The notes beneath the pieces were generated by a model. That model did not search any database. It was not told the origin of the DNA and saw only the letters and a list, made by a program, of their open reading frames with translations. Shown here piece after piece: positions 12,926 to 20,657 of a stretch of DNA of 35,312 nucleotides; position 1 is the first letter of the stretch; every line of letters starts with the position of its first letter. This DNA comes from a virus, in the IMG/VR virus record IMGVR_UViG_3300017786_000051, positions 1 through 35,312 of that record, one strand, 5' to 3'. The position numbers and the translations under genes were made by a program.

Positions 12926-14850
12926 ACAACCTACTACCAACTGTATACCAGCAGTTTATTCACAAATCACGCTATGCTCGTTGGGTAGACGAAGAAGGCC
13001 GCAGAGAAAACTGGGATGAGACAGTTGACCGGTATATTGGATTTATGCAAGACCATGTGCTGATGAAGCACAACGTAAAGCTGCAAGACAAGACAGTGAA
13101 CGAGATTCGTGATTCTGTGTTAAGTCTGCAGGTTATGCCTAGTATGAGAGCCATGATGACTTCTGGTCCGGCTCTCGCTCGTGACAACATCTGTGGTTAC
13201 AACTGTAGCTACATCCCTGTGGATAGCCCCCGTGCGTTCGATGAATGTATGTATATTTTGATGTGTGGCACCGGGGTTGGATTTAGTGTGGAGAGAGAGA
13301 ATGTTGATAGACTTCCTGTGGTATCTGACAATTTTGGGGATTCTGACATCGTTATAACTGTGGGTGATAGCAAGCCGGGGTGGGCAAAAGCATTTCGCGA
13401 ACTGATAGCTTTACTTTACGCTGGACAAATTCCTACATGGGATATGTCAGCAATTAGACCTTCTGGCTCCCGTTTGAAAGTTATGGGGGGTAGAGCCAGT
13501 GGTCCACAGCCTCTGATAGACCTGTTTAACTTTGCTGTTCAGGTGTTTAAGAAATCGGCTGGACGTAGGCTGTACCCTATTGAGTGCCACGACCTTATGT
13601 GTAAGGTGGGCGAGGTAGTTGTTGTGGGGGGCGTTCGTCGCTCTGCCTTGATTAGTCTGTCTAATCTTAACGATGACCAAATGCGCCACGCTAAGTCAGG
13701 TAACTGGTGGGAGCACGAAGGACAACGTGCGTTGGCTAACAATTCTGTATCCTACAAAGAGAAGCCCCAGATGGAAACCTTCATGCGGGAATGGTTGGCT
13801 CTTGTAGAGTCTAAGTCTGGCGAGCGGGGTATCTTCAACCGTGAGGCTGCAGACAAGCAGGTAGGCCGCAATGGACGCCGCGAACAGGGTCACATGTGGG
13901 GCACCAACCCATGTTCGGAGATTATCCTTCGTGGCTACCAGTTCTGTAATCTGTCAGAGGTGGTGGTTCGTGAATCAGATAGCTTGGAAGACTTAAAGAG
14001 CAAGGTTCGTGTAGCTACAATCCTTGGAACCCTTCAGTCTACTTTGACTGACTTCAAATACTTGAGGAAGATATGGAAAGACAACACAGAGGAAGAGCGT
14101 TTGTTAGGCGTCTCCTTGACTGGTATCATGGACCATCCCGTTTTATCCAAAAATGTAGACAGCAAGCGTTGGCTAGAAGAGATGCGGCGAACAGCAGTAG
14201 ACACAAACCTGAAATTTGCGAACATGCTTGGAATCCCGCAGAGCACTGCAATCACCTGTGTAAAGCCGTCGGGTACTGTGTCTCAACTGGTGGACGCAGC
14301 AAGCGGGATACATGCACGACACAACGACCACTTTATCAGAACCGTTCGCGGCGATAACAAAGACCCGCTGACTCAGTTCCTGATTAATGAGGGCGTACAT
14401 AGTGAGCGGGATATGATGAAGCCTGACAGTGTTACTGTGTTCAGTTTTCCTATGAAGTCTCCAACAGGTGCAGTCACACGAACCCAGATGACAGCTATCG
14501 AACAGCTTGAGTTGTGGAAGACTTACGCTATTCACTGGTGTGAACACAAGCCATCTATCACTGTGACTGTAAAGGAACATGAGTGGATGGAAGTCGGTGC
14601 GTGGGTGTACGAGAACTTTGATGTAGCATCAGGTGTATCGTTCTTGCCTCACGACGACCATACATACCAGCAAGCTCCTTATCAGGATATTGGACCTGAT
14701 GAATATCTTGAGTGGGAGCAGGTGTACGAACATGTTCACATTGACTGGAACAAGTTGACAGAGTTCGAAAAAGAAGATAATACTAGTGGTTCGCGGGAAC
14801 TGGCCTGTACGGCTGGAGTTTGTGAAGTTGTAGATTTGAGTGCGGCGTGA
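12922..14850 (+). CDS. nrdJ: class II (adenosylcobalamin-dependent) ribonucleotide reductase
   Basis: 642 residues, resembling the monomeric ribonucleoside-triphosphate reductase of lactobacilli (739 aa). Key residues are visible: C95 in NICGYNCSY, C331 and E333 in NPCSEI, C342 in FCNLSEV with the same 11-residue spacing as C408/C419 of the family, and a C-terminal CTAGVC pair for electron entry. It makes dNTPs without oxygen or a small subunit but requires adenosylcobalamin from the host. No thioredoxin partner is seen nearby, so host thioredoxin is presumably used. Start overlaps the previous stop as ATGA, with GGGAG upstream. Class II reductases are common in marine phages of B12-containing hosts. 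Confidence 0.93.
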   Translation: MNNLLPTVYQQFIHKSRYARWVDEEGRRENWDETVDRYIGFMQDHVLMKHNVKLQDKTVNEIRDSVLSLQVMPSMRAMMTSGPALARDNICGYNCSYIPVDSPRAFDECMYILMCGTGVGFSVERENVDRLPVVSDNFGDSDIVITVGDSKPGWAKAFRELIALLYAGQIPTWDMSAIRPSGSRLKVMGGRASGPQPLIDLFNFAVQVFKKSAGRRLYPIECHDLMCKVGEVVVVGGVRRSALISLSNLNDDQMRHAKSGNWWEHEGQRALANNSVSYKEKPQMETFMREWLALVESKSGERGIFNREAADKQVGRNGRREQGHMWGTNPCSEIILRGYQFCNLSEVVVRESDSLEDLKSKVRVATILGTLQSTLTDFKYLRKIWKDNTEEERLLGVSLTGIMDHPVLSKNVDSKRWLEEMRRTAVDTNLKFANMLGIPQSTAITCVKPSGTVSQLVDAASGIHARHNDHFIRTVRGDNKDPLTQFLINEGVHSERDMMKPDSVTVFSFPMKSPTGAVTRTQMTAIEQLELWKTYAIHWCEHKPSITVTVKEHEWMEVGAWVYENFDVASGVSFLPHDDHTYQQAPYQDIGPDEYLEWEQVYEHVHIDWNKLTEFEKEDNTSGSRELACTAGVCEVVDLSAA

Positions 14851-15005
14851 TGCAGTGCTGGCATTGTAACACTGAACTGGTGTGGGGAGCAGACCACGAC
14901 ATCGACCATGAAGACGAAGAGTATTGTATGGAAACAAACCTTACCTGTCCTAAGTGCGATTCGTTTGTAATGGTCTTCTTACCAAAGGAAAAGTCTGATG
15001 AGTAA
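14850..15005 (+). CDS. 51-residue zinc-ribbon protein
   Basis: Frame from ATG 14850 (overlapping the reductase stop as TGATG) to TAA 15003-15005. It carries CWHC near the start and CPKC later, with an acidic HDIDHEDEEY loop between. Small double-CxxC proteins of this kind sit beside replication and nucleotide genes in many marine phages; function unknown. Confidence 0.7.
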   Translation: MQCWHCNTELVWGADHDIDHEDEEYCMETNLTCPKCDSFVMVFLPKEKSDE

Positions 15006-15423
15006 AATGGAACCAGCGGTTTGTGACCGCAAGAAGTTTGATTTAGATTTGGCATACGGCAAAGTTCGCGAACAGCGGGTTGCCGACATGCTGACAGACA
15101 AAAAAGTAGAGGTGAAGTCAGAGCGAGACATGTGGGTTCGAACAGGCAACATAGCCGTTGAATATGAATCCTATGGCAAGCCTAGTGGCATCGCTGCTAC
15201 GGAAGCAGACTACTGGTTCCACAACCTTTGTATCGGTGATGAGACTTTTGCAACCCTCGTGTTCGACGTACCGTCGTTGAAGCGTATCATAGATAACCTA
15301 GACTATAAAAAAACCGTTAGCGGTGGGGACCACAACGCTTCACGGATGTACCTTCTGAACATACAGAAGTTGTTTTCATCAGACGTAATTAAGGCGTATA
15401 AAAATGAGCAACAAGCGTCCTAA
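14998..15423 (+). CDS. putative PD-(D/E)XK nuclease
   Basis: 141 residues. YGKVREQRVADML is followed by a VEVKSERD strand with the E-x-K pattern, and then TGNIAVEYES and GIAATEADYWFH. This matches the fold of Holliday-resolvase/RecB-like PD-(D/E)XK nucleases: E at the start of the first helix, ExK, and a later polar Thr/Asp. It would be the third nuclease of the operon. AAAGGAAAAGTCTGATG gives the ribosome site. Call rests on pattern only; an inactive relative is possible because the usual early Asp is not obvious. Confidence 0.6.
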   Translation: MSKMEPAVCDRKKFDLDLAYGKVREQRVADMLTDKKVEVKSERDMWVRTGNIAVEYESYGKPSGIAATEADYWFHNLCIGDETFATLVFDVPSLKRIIDNLDYKKTVSGGDHNASRMYLLNIQKLFSSDVIKAYKNEQQAS

Positions 15424-15628
15424 AGCTGAACTGTTTAAATTAACAGCTACATTAAATGACAAAGGCTGTATAGAGTTAGATATGGACTCAGTGAACCCTG
15501 ACCAGTTTGTCTCTATAATGGAAAAAGACCTGCCAGAATATGAAGGAACCTTCAAGGTGGCAAGTCTTCTTCGTTACTTGAAATCTATGGGGGATGAGAT
15601 GATAACTAAGTCTAGTCGATATATTTAG
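15404..15628 (+). CDS. hypothetical protein, last gene of replication operon
   Basis: 74 residues, beginning MSNKRPKAELFKLTATL, with a beta hairpin (LTATLNDKGCIELDM) and a helical second half. It overlaps the nuclease gene by 20 bases and ends with TAG at 15626-15628, overlapping the stop of the convergent gene on the minus strand. No domain recognised. Confidence 0.6.
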   Translation: MSNKRPKAELFKLTATLNDKGCIELDMDSVNPDQFVSIMEKDLPEYEGTFKVASLLRYLKSMGDEMITKSSRYI

Positions 15629-15780
15629 TGCGATTCTTGTACTTTAAATTTAGCACGTAAGCTTGACCCCTTGTGGCGTTTGTAACCGCCCTTGGGGTTT
15701 TTCATTAACTTGTAGCTGTTACCACTTTTCATCCAGTGGTAGCCACGAGGTGCGGGAACTGTCTTGTTCTTAATAGCCAT
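15625..15780 (-). CDS. 51-residue basic protein, conserved in marine phages
   Basis: Frame from ATG 15780 to TAA 15625. The product begins MAIKNKTVPAPRGYHWMKSG and contains YKLMKNPKGGYKRHKGSS, ending AKFKVQESH. A small YHWMK..YKLM..GFK.HKG protein of this type recurs in marine phage genomes. It is the last gene of the leftward virion operon and overlaps the preceding gene by 11 bases. The plus-strand terminator at 15666-15702 is embedded in its coding sequence. Function unknown; strongly basic, so nucleic-acid binding is possible. Confidence 0.7.
   Translation of the reverse strand: MAIKNKTVPAPRGYHWMKSGNSYKLMKNPKGGYKRHKGSSLRAKFKVQESH
15666..15702 (+). terminator. rho-independent terminator of the replication operon
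   Basis: ACCCC (15666-15670) pairs with GGGGT (15694-15698), and inner GGCG (15675-15678) with CGCC (15687-15690), around a 7-8 base loop, followed by a short T-run to 15702. It lies 38 bases after the last plus-strand stop and inside an opposing gene. Confidence 0.65.
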
Positions 15781-16051
15781 TCTTCTTCTTGGCCTTTCCG
15801 CCGTACATCATTCCCGGCATACCCATGGCTGGCGTGATACCGCCTTGCTGTTGGCGAGGCTGCATAGGGTTCATAGAGGTTTGCATCTTGTTTTCAGATG
15901 CCATTGGGCTGCGAACCATTGAGCCGTAGGCGTAGCCCTTTTTCTTGGTCTTGCCGCCATAGGCCATGTAGCCCATGTTGTTGCGTACTTTTGTGGGAAG
16001 CTTGCCCAAGCCTTTATTGTCCGCTGGTACTGACTTCAGTTTCTTGTCCAT
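15770..16051 (-). CDS. small Gly/Met/Lys-rich protein with YGGK repeats
   Basis: 93 residues, beginning MDKKLKSVPADNKG. Two near-copies of a motif, AYGGKTKKKGYAYG (~35-50) and MYGGKAKKKNGY at the C-terminus, flank a Met/Gln/Pro-rich linker. Low-complexity basic proteins with YGGK motifs occur near virion genes of marine phages; a minor virion or DNA-associated role is possible. Start at 16051 chosen because GATGGAG lies 8 bases upstream; in-frame starts at 16063 and 16066 are alternatives. It overlaps the end of the giant internal-virion gene by 38 bases. Confidence 0.65.
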   Translation of the reverse strand: MDKKLKSVPADNKGLGKLPTKVRNNMGYMAYGGKTKKKGYAYGSMVRSPMASENKMQTSMNPMQPRQQQGGITPAMGMPGMMYGGKAKKKNGY

Positions 16052-19000
16052 CTTCATCTCCATCAAATGGGTCTATGTCTAGGTATTTACGAACCACGGC
16101 TTCCTGTCCGGTTCGTGTAGCATGAGTCATCATAAATTGAATTAGATAAGTGTCAAACTTTTTTAGGTCTTGGGGGGTCACTAGCTCTGGGAACTCTAGG
16201 ATGTTTCGCATAATACGTCCAGCATCTTTACTGTCTAATGCCATCATCAGGGTTTCTGCTCCCATCTCTTGCATTAGGCGTATTGCAATTTCGGAACCCA
16301 CATACAGAGGGCTAACCATCTCCCTTGCAATATTGTAAGCGCGGCTCAAAGCTTCTGTTGTTGATATTCCTCTAACACCACCGCTTAAAACAAGAGCACG
16401 AGCAGACTGTATATGCACGTAAGCTGCAATAGCATTTATGTATTCTATGTGTTCAGGGTCAAATACCTCCAGCATGTTCTCTTGAACATCAGGATTTTTA
16501 AGAGTCTCGACTAGGCTAAGTGAATCATGGAATGTCTTACCAGCGTATTCACTACCATCAAGAGCCGTATCTAAAGCATCGTTCGCTCTGTAACCACCAC
16601 GAGCAAGCAGACCTTGGAATGTCAAAGCTTTAACACCATCATCAAATGTCTTTTCAGCTTGCGCTTTACTTTTACCTTGCTGTTGTGCAATTGACACAAA
16701 TCGGTTTTTCAGTACACTAATATCCTCTCCTGTCCCCGCTATGTACTTTTCAAAGAATTTCACACCGTCATCAGAGTTGGAAAGTATCTTTATAGTTTCT
16801 AAGGACTGACCTCTCTCCATACTAACAAGGGCTTCGTCAGCCTTTATTCTGGTCATGGTTGTAGAAGCTCGTGTCTGGAAGTCTTTGAACCCTTGTGCTA
16901 GTTTAGTCCCCTCTTCTAAACGTTCCAGTTCCAAACGTTCTGTTTTATACAGGCTATCTAAATCTAGCAGTGGAACCGAAACAATTTCTACCTCGCCTTT
17001 AGAATTTAATCGTTTAACCAATACTTGGCTATTTTCGTTTACGAACTCTAAGTCAGTAGACCTTTGAAAATTATAAGTTTCTTCAGGCTTAATTTTAGCA
17101 CCAACACGTGGGCTACGAACCGCCTTTATATAATCTGAAAACCATCTGTCTTGTAAGGACTCTGTTACAGCTCTGCGAATTAAATTAAAATTCTCTAAGA
17201 CTGTTTCATCTGTTAAATCAAATATGATGTTTCCATCAACGGGGTCACCAAAAGCTTGTTGAAGTTCTGCAACGGCTCTATTTAAATCATCTGCAACGTC
17301 TAACTTTTTACGGTCATTAAGATTTCTCATAAGACGGTCAACCCCATCTGTCACATCTTCAAACAAATCTGTAGGTTGAAAAGTGCGATAGAAATACGTG
17401 GTAGGCGCGTTCAAAGCTAGATTTTTTTTCTCACCACCCACGCGAGATTGCTTTAGTTTGTAGAAGGTGCCCCCTTCACGCATAGTGTCTCCTACGGCGG
17501 CTGCGTACTCATCTCTAGCTTTAAGAAGCTCTTGGAACCCTTCCTCGTCTTGGCTTTCAATCAGATTGTCTAACTTCTCAGCAAACTCTTTAAACCTTGA
17601 CCCCACGGCTGGATTACTGTTTTTTACCTTGTAGCCGTAATCTCTGAACGCACGTCTCATAGTGTCGGCTTCAGTCAACGTCACGTTTCCGAATATGTTC
17701 ATTGCACCTGTGCTGTGAGCCAGCAAAGAAAAGTCCACCTTATTCATGGCTTGCAATTGTTCAGCGGTTGCAATTTTCTTTTCTATTATCTTCGCTTCCA
17801 AAAACTCTTTAAATTTAGGGTCAATAGAATCGAAGGCTCTCTGGGCCATATTGTTAAAAGTAAGCTGGGCTTTTCTACCGACGGCTGAAGTAAAAAACAG
17901 ACCTTCCCGTCCAAACATGTACATTATATCGCTCTCTCCAGCAATATTCATCATGTCCTGAACTGCTTCTGCAATGTCAACAGGGGGTCTGTCTGTGGTA
18001 TTTATATATTCATTAAGACGGGCGTACGCTGCATCTCCACGAGCAGTTAGCTGCTCTAGCCTTCCTAACGCAAGTTGCTCTAGTAATCTGGACAACCCGT
18101 TACGATGACGTAGAGTGTCTCTCCTCAATGCTTCTATTTCATCTATCTTTTGAGACGTGCCATTTGCCCAAGCTGCATTCGCTTCTTTCAAAGCTTTCTC
18201 TTCATCTATGGTTTCATTAAGTACGCCTTGTAAACGAACCTTCATGTCTCGCATACTTGTTATGAATGTTTCATCAACAGGTTCTAGTATGTTAGCCGCA
18301 CTAGCTGTAATAAAGGTATCCAGATTTTGATTGATGATGCTGAAGTCTCTTTGTATTGCTACTTCCTGCTTATCAACCATATCCTGCATCCCCTGTAACA
18401 TTCTACGTATAGGGGCTGTTCTATTGATGTCTCCAAACTCAGCTATGTGCTTTGCAAAAGCTTCAAGGGCTATTTTAGTTTGTTCAATTTGGTCCCGCTG
18501 CACCATCTTTCCATCAAACAGAGTTTTCAGACCTTCTTTCTTCAGTTGCTTATAGTTTATGCTAGTTGCTGCATTAGCAGCCGCTGTTATAGTTATTCCA
18601 GCAGCCTGACCTACAGACATTTGAAATAGCTGATGTGCCCTCATTCTGGTTGCTTCATCAGGAAAGGCCTTTGTACTTAATATTATGTCCTCTAAGTCAG
18701 CTATTCTGCCAATGTCATCTAGGAACCGTTCCTTGTTTTCTGGTGACAGTTTTTGAACCTGTTCAACTGTGCGCCGTAACGCAGCCTGTTCCTTTAAGTT
18801 CATCTTTCTACCATTTAACGGTTCGAAAACTAACCTTTCATAGTCGTTGACTGTAGTGTCTCCTAAAGGTATGACTTTGTTAGCGACTCTACCAAACATG
18901 CTAACACCGCTTCCTAAAAAGTCAGGAGTAACTCTAAGAGCGGTGTTCCCTGTAAATCCTAGTAAAGATGTCGCCCCAGAAGCTAATTTTTTACCTGCAA

Positions 19001-20657
19001 ATATACTAAGGTCTTTGGCACCCATATTCATAGCCAAAAATCCTACAGCCTCTGCCGCACCGGGGTCAATTGACTCCCCTAAAATATCACGAGCATAGAA
19101 TTGACCTATGGACACTACTGCAGCATCTCGTGCTCCTGCAATTAGGTAAGGTCTAGTTTTACCTGATACAAACGCACGATTCCTCATACGTATCAAGTTA
19201 TCTCTTTTTGACAATTCTATTTTGTAATCTGCGGTTTTCTCAAGCCCGTCAAGAGCCATCTGTTCAAGTTTTGAATTGGATTCTTGTATTTTAGCATAAG
19301 AAGCCTTTAACTGGTCGCTTACTTTCTCTTGACCAATGCCTATGTCCAGCAGTTTTTCGTTTACTTTAAAGTTTGTATCTCTGCGTTTTAGAACCTGAAC
19401 CACTTGTGAATATGGTAAATTCTGTAATGTCTTATCAGCGGCTATTAATCTTTTAAGCTTCTTGAGTTCCTTTTCAGCCTTTGCTGCTTTACTGCCCCCG
19501 AAGAAACCACCTGTGACAGCGTTCTCTGTAAGCATTACTCCTATCTGTGCTACTTCAGGCATTTCATTGAATGCAAGGTCCATCAACTGATAAGCTGTAT
19601 CTTCATCAAAATGTTGTTTTGGAACCAGTTCACCGCCTACTTCCACAAAGGCAATGTCATTGTACTGCTCTTCTGTTATGGTACCGTTTTCGAACCGTTC
19701 CTTTGCAATCCTGTTTACTTCATTGTTGAAGTGCATTGCAAGGGTAGGCCCAGACAAAACATTATCAAGCCCTTCTAGATATTTTTGTCTTTGACGTTCG
19801 CGTTCTGGACGACGGGCTTCCCACGCATCCATAAAAGGGATGCCCCGCATACTATAGTCTTCTAAAGCCTCTAGTGCACCATAAGCTTCTACGCCCAACA
19901 AAGGTAATCCGGCGACAAAACCTCTACCTTGTTCAGCTAATCTTTCCTGAAGGTTTGCAAAAAAGTCCCCGGTTACATAATTATCCACTATTATTTGACG
20001 AACATTTCTATCGGGTATTGTCTGTTGCAACATACTGTTCACAGCCATACGACCTTGAGCATAGGTAGTAGCAAGGTCACGTTCATCCGGGTCAGTCATG
20101 TCTTGCGGCAGAACTACACTTGATGCAGCCGGGTCAGTGAATGCGATAGTTGGCTGGTCTTCTTGAACCTCTCCCGGCATACCGTACTGGGCTATTTGAC
20201 CCTTTAGTAAAACTCGTTCTTGAGCGTTGTTCTTGATTACTCTGGCAGTAGGGCGACCAACATAAGTCTTGTTGCCTAAAGTTACAGTCTCTCCAGCTTC
20301 AAGACGTTTCATTATAGACTCATAAGTCTGAGGCTCAGTAACCTCTGCCTTACGTTCTAATTCTTCTTGAACTTTAGGTTCTAATTCTTTTGTTTCAGTG
20401 CGAATAAATGGTGCTTGTTTTTGTACCTCGACCCTTGTTGTTGTATCCCCAACTCCAGCTTTTGGTTGGGGGGTTACAGGTGCAATAGTAAGACGTGGAA
20501 TGCCAGAACTTGTAGTAGGCAAGTCCTCTATCTTCTGAGTTTTTTGCGCTAGCTGTTCATCTGCAGGAATAGCCTGTGTAGCTATTTCGTCCTGTGTTAA
20601 AACCACAGGGTCGTTTGGTGTCTGCTCTTCGTCATTTACTTGAAGTGGTTCAGCCAT
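16014..20657 (-). CDS. giant internal virion protein
   Basis: 1547 residues, the largest gene here. An acidic, Pro/Thr-rich N-terminus (~1-150, many short repeats of E/K/Q/T) is followed by long helical stretches with charged coiled-coil character and a few hydrophobic segments (for example AGITITAAANAATSIN). The C-terminal region contains YNIAREMVSPLYVGSE and a helical end. Position and size match the core/ejection proteins of podoviruses (T7 gp16 is 1318 aa), which enter the cell with the DNA. I see no lytic transglycosylase or peptidase motif. The start overlaps the upstream stop as TAATG. Confidence 0.7.
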   Translation of the reverse strand: MAEPLQVNDEEQTPNDPVVLTQDEIATQAIPADEQLAQKTQKIEDLPTTSSGIPRLTIAPVTPQPKAGVGDTTTRVEVQKQAPFIRTETKELEPKVQEELERKAEVTEPQTYESIMKRLEAGETVTLGNKTYVGRPTARVIKNNAQERVLLKGQIAQYGMPGEVQEDQPTIAFTDPAASSVVLPQDMTDPDERDLATTYAQGRMAVNSMLQQTIPDRNVRQIIVDNYVTGDFFANLQERLAEQGRGFVAGLPLLGVEAYGALEALEDYSMRGIPFMDAWEARRPERERQRQKYLEGLDNVLSGPTLAMHFNNEVNRIAKERFENGTITEEQYNDIAFVEVGGELVPKQHFDEDTAYQLMDLAFNEMPEVAQIGVMLTENAVTGGFFGGSKAAKAEKELKKLKRLIAADKTLQNLPYSQVVQVLKRRDTNFKVNEKLLDIGIGQEKVSDQLKASYAKIQESNSKLEQMALDGLEKTADYKIELSKRDNLIRMRNRAFVSGKTRPYLIAGARDAAVVSIGQFYARDILGESIDPGAAEAVGFLAMNMGAKDLSIFAGKKLASGATSLLGFTGNTALRVTPDFLGSGVSMFGRVANKVIPLGDTTVNDYERLVFEPLNGRKMNLKEQAALRRTVEQVQKLSPENKERFLDDIGRIADLEDIILSTKAFPDEATRMRAHQLFQMSVGQAAGITITAAANAATSINYKQLKKEGLKTLFDGKMVQRDQIEQTKIALEAFAKHIAEFGDINRTAPIRRMLQGMQDMVDKQEVAIQRDFSIINQNLDTFITASAANILEPVDETFITSMRDMKVRLQGVLNETIDEEKALKEANAAWANGTSQKIDEIEALRRDTLRHRNGLSRLLEQLALGRLEQLTARGDAAYARLNEYINTTDRPPVDIAEAVQDMMNIAGESDIMYMFGREGLFFTSAVGRKAQLTFNNMAQRAFDSIDPKFKEFLEAKIIEKKIATAEQLQAMNKVDFSLLAHSTGAMNIFGNVTLTEADTMRRAFRDYGYKVKNSNPAVGSRFKEFAEKLDNLIESQDEEGFQELLKARDEYAAAVGDTMREGGTFYKLKQSRVGGEKKNLALNAPTTYFYRTFQPTDLFEDVTDGVDRLMRNLNDRKKLDVADDLNRAVAELQQAFGDPVDGNIIFDLTDETVLENFNLIRRAVTESLQDRWFSDYIKAVRSPRVGAKIKPEETYNFQRSTDLEFVNENSQVLVKRLNSKGEVEIVSVPLLDLDSLYKTERLELERLEEGTKLAQGFKDFQTRASTTMTRIKADEALVSMERGQSLETIKILSNSDDGVKFFEKYIAGTGEDISVLKNRFVSIAQQQGKSKAQAEKTFDDGVKALTFQGLLARGGYRANDALDTALDGSEYAGKTFHDSLSLVETLKNPDVQENMLEVFDPEHIEYINAIAAYVHIQSARALVLSGGVRGISTTEALSRAYNIAREMVSPLYVGSEIAIRLMQEMGAETLMMALDSKDAGRIMRNILEFPELVTPQDLKKFDTYLIQFMMTHATRTGQEAVVRKYLDIDPFDGDEDGQETEVSTSGQ

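Noticed and set aside
14173-14937. Minus-strand ORFs opposite the ribonucleotide reductase C-terminus
   Set aside because: Shadows of a highly conserved enzyme gene; no ribosome sites.
199-15628. tRNA genes
   Set aside because: I looked for cloverleaf arms and the GGTTCGANNCC T-arm because GGTTCG is common; none of the candidates has matching acceptor and anticodon arms.
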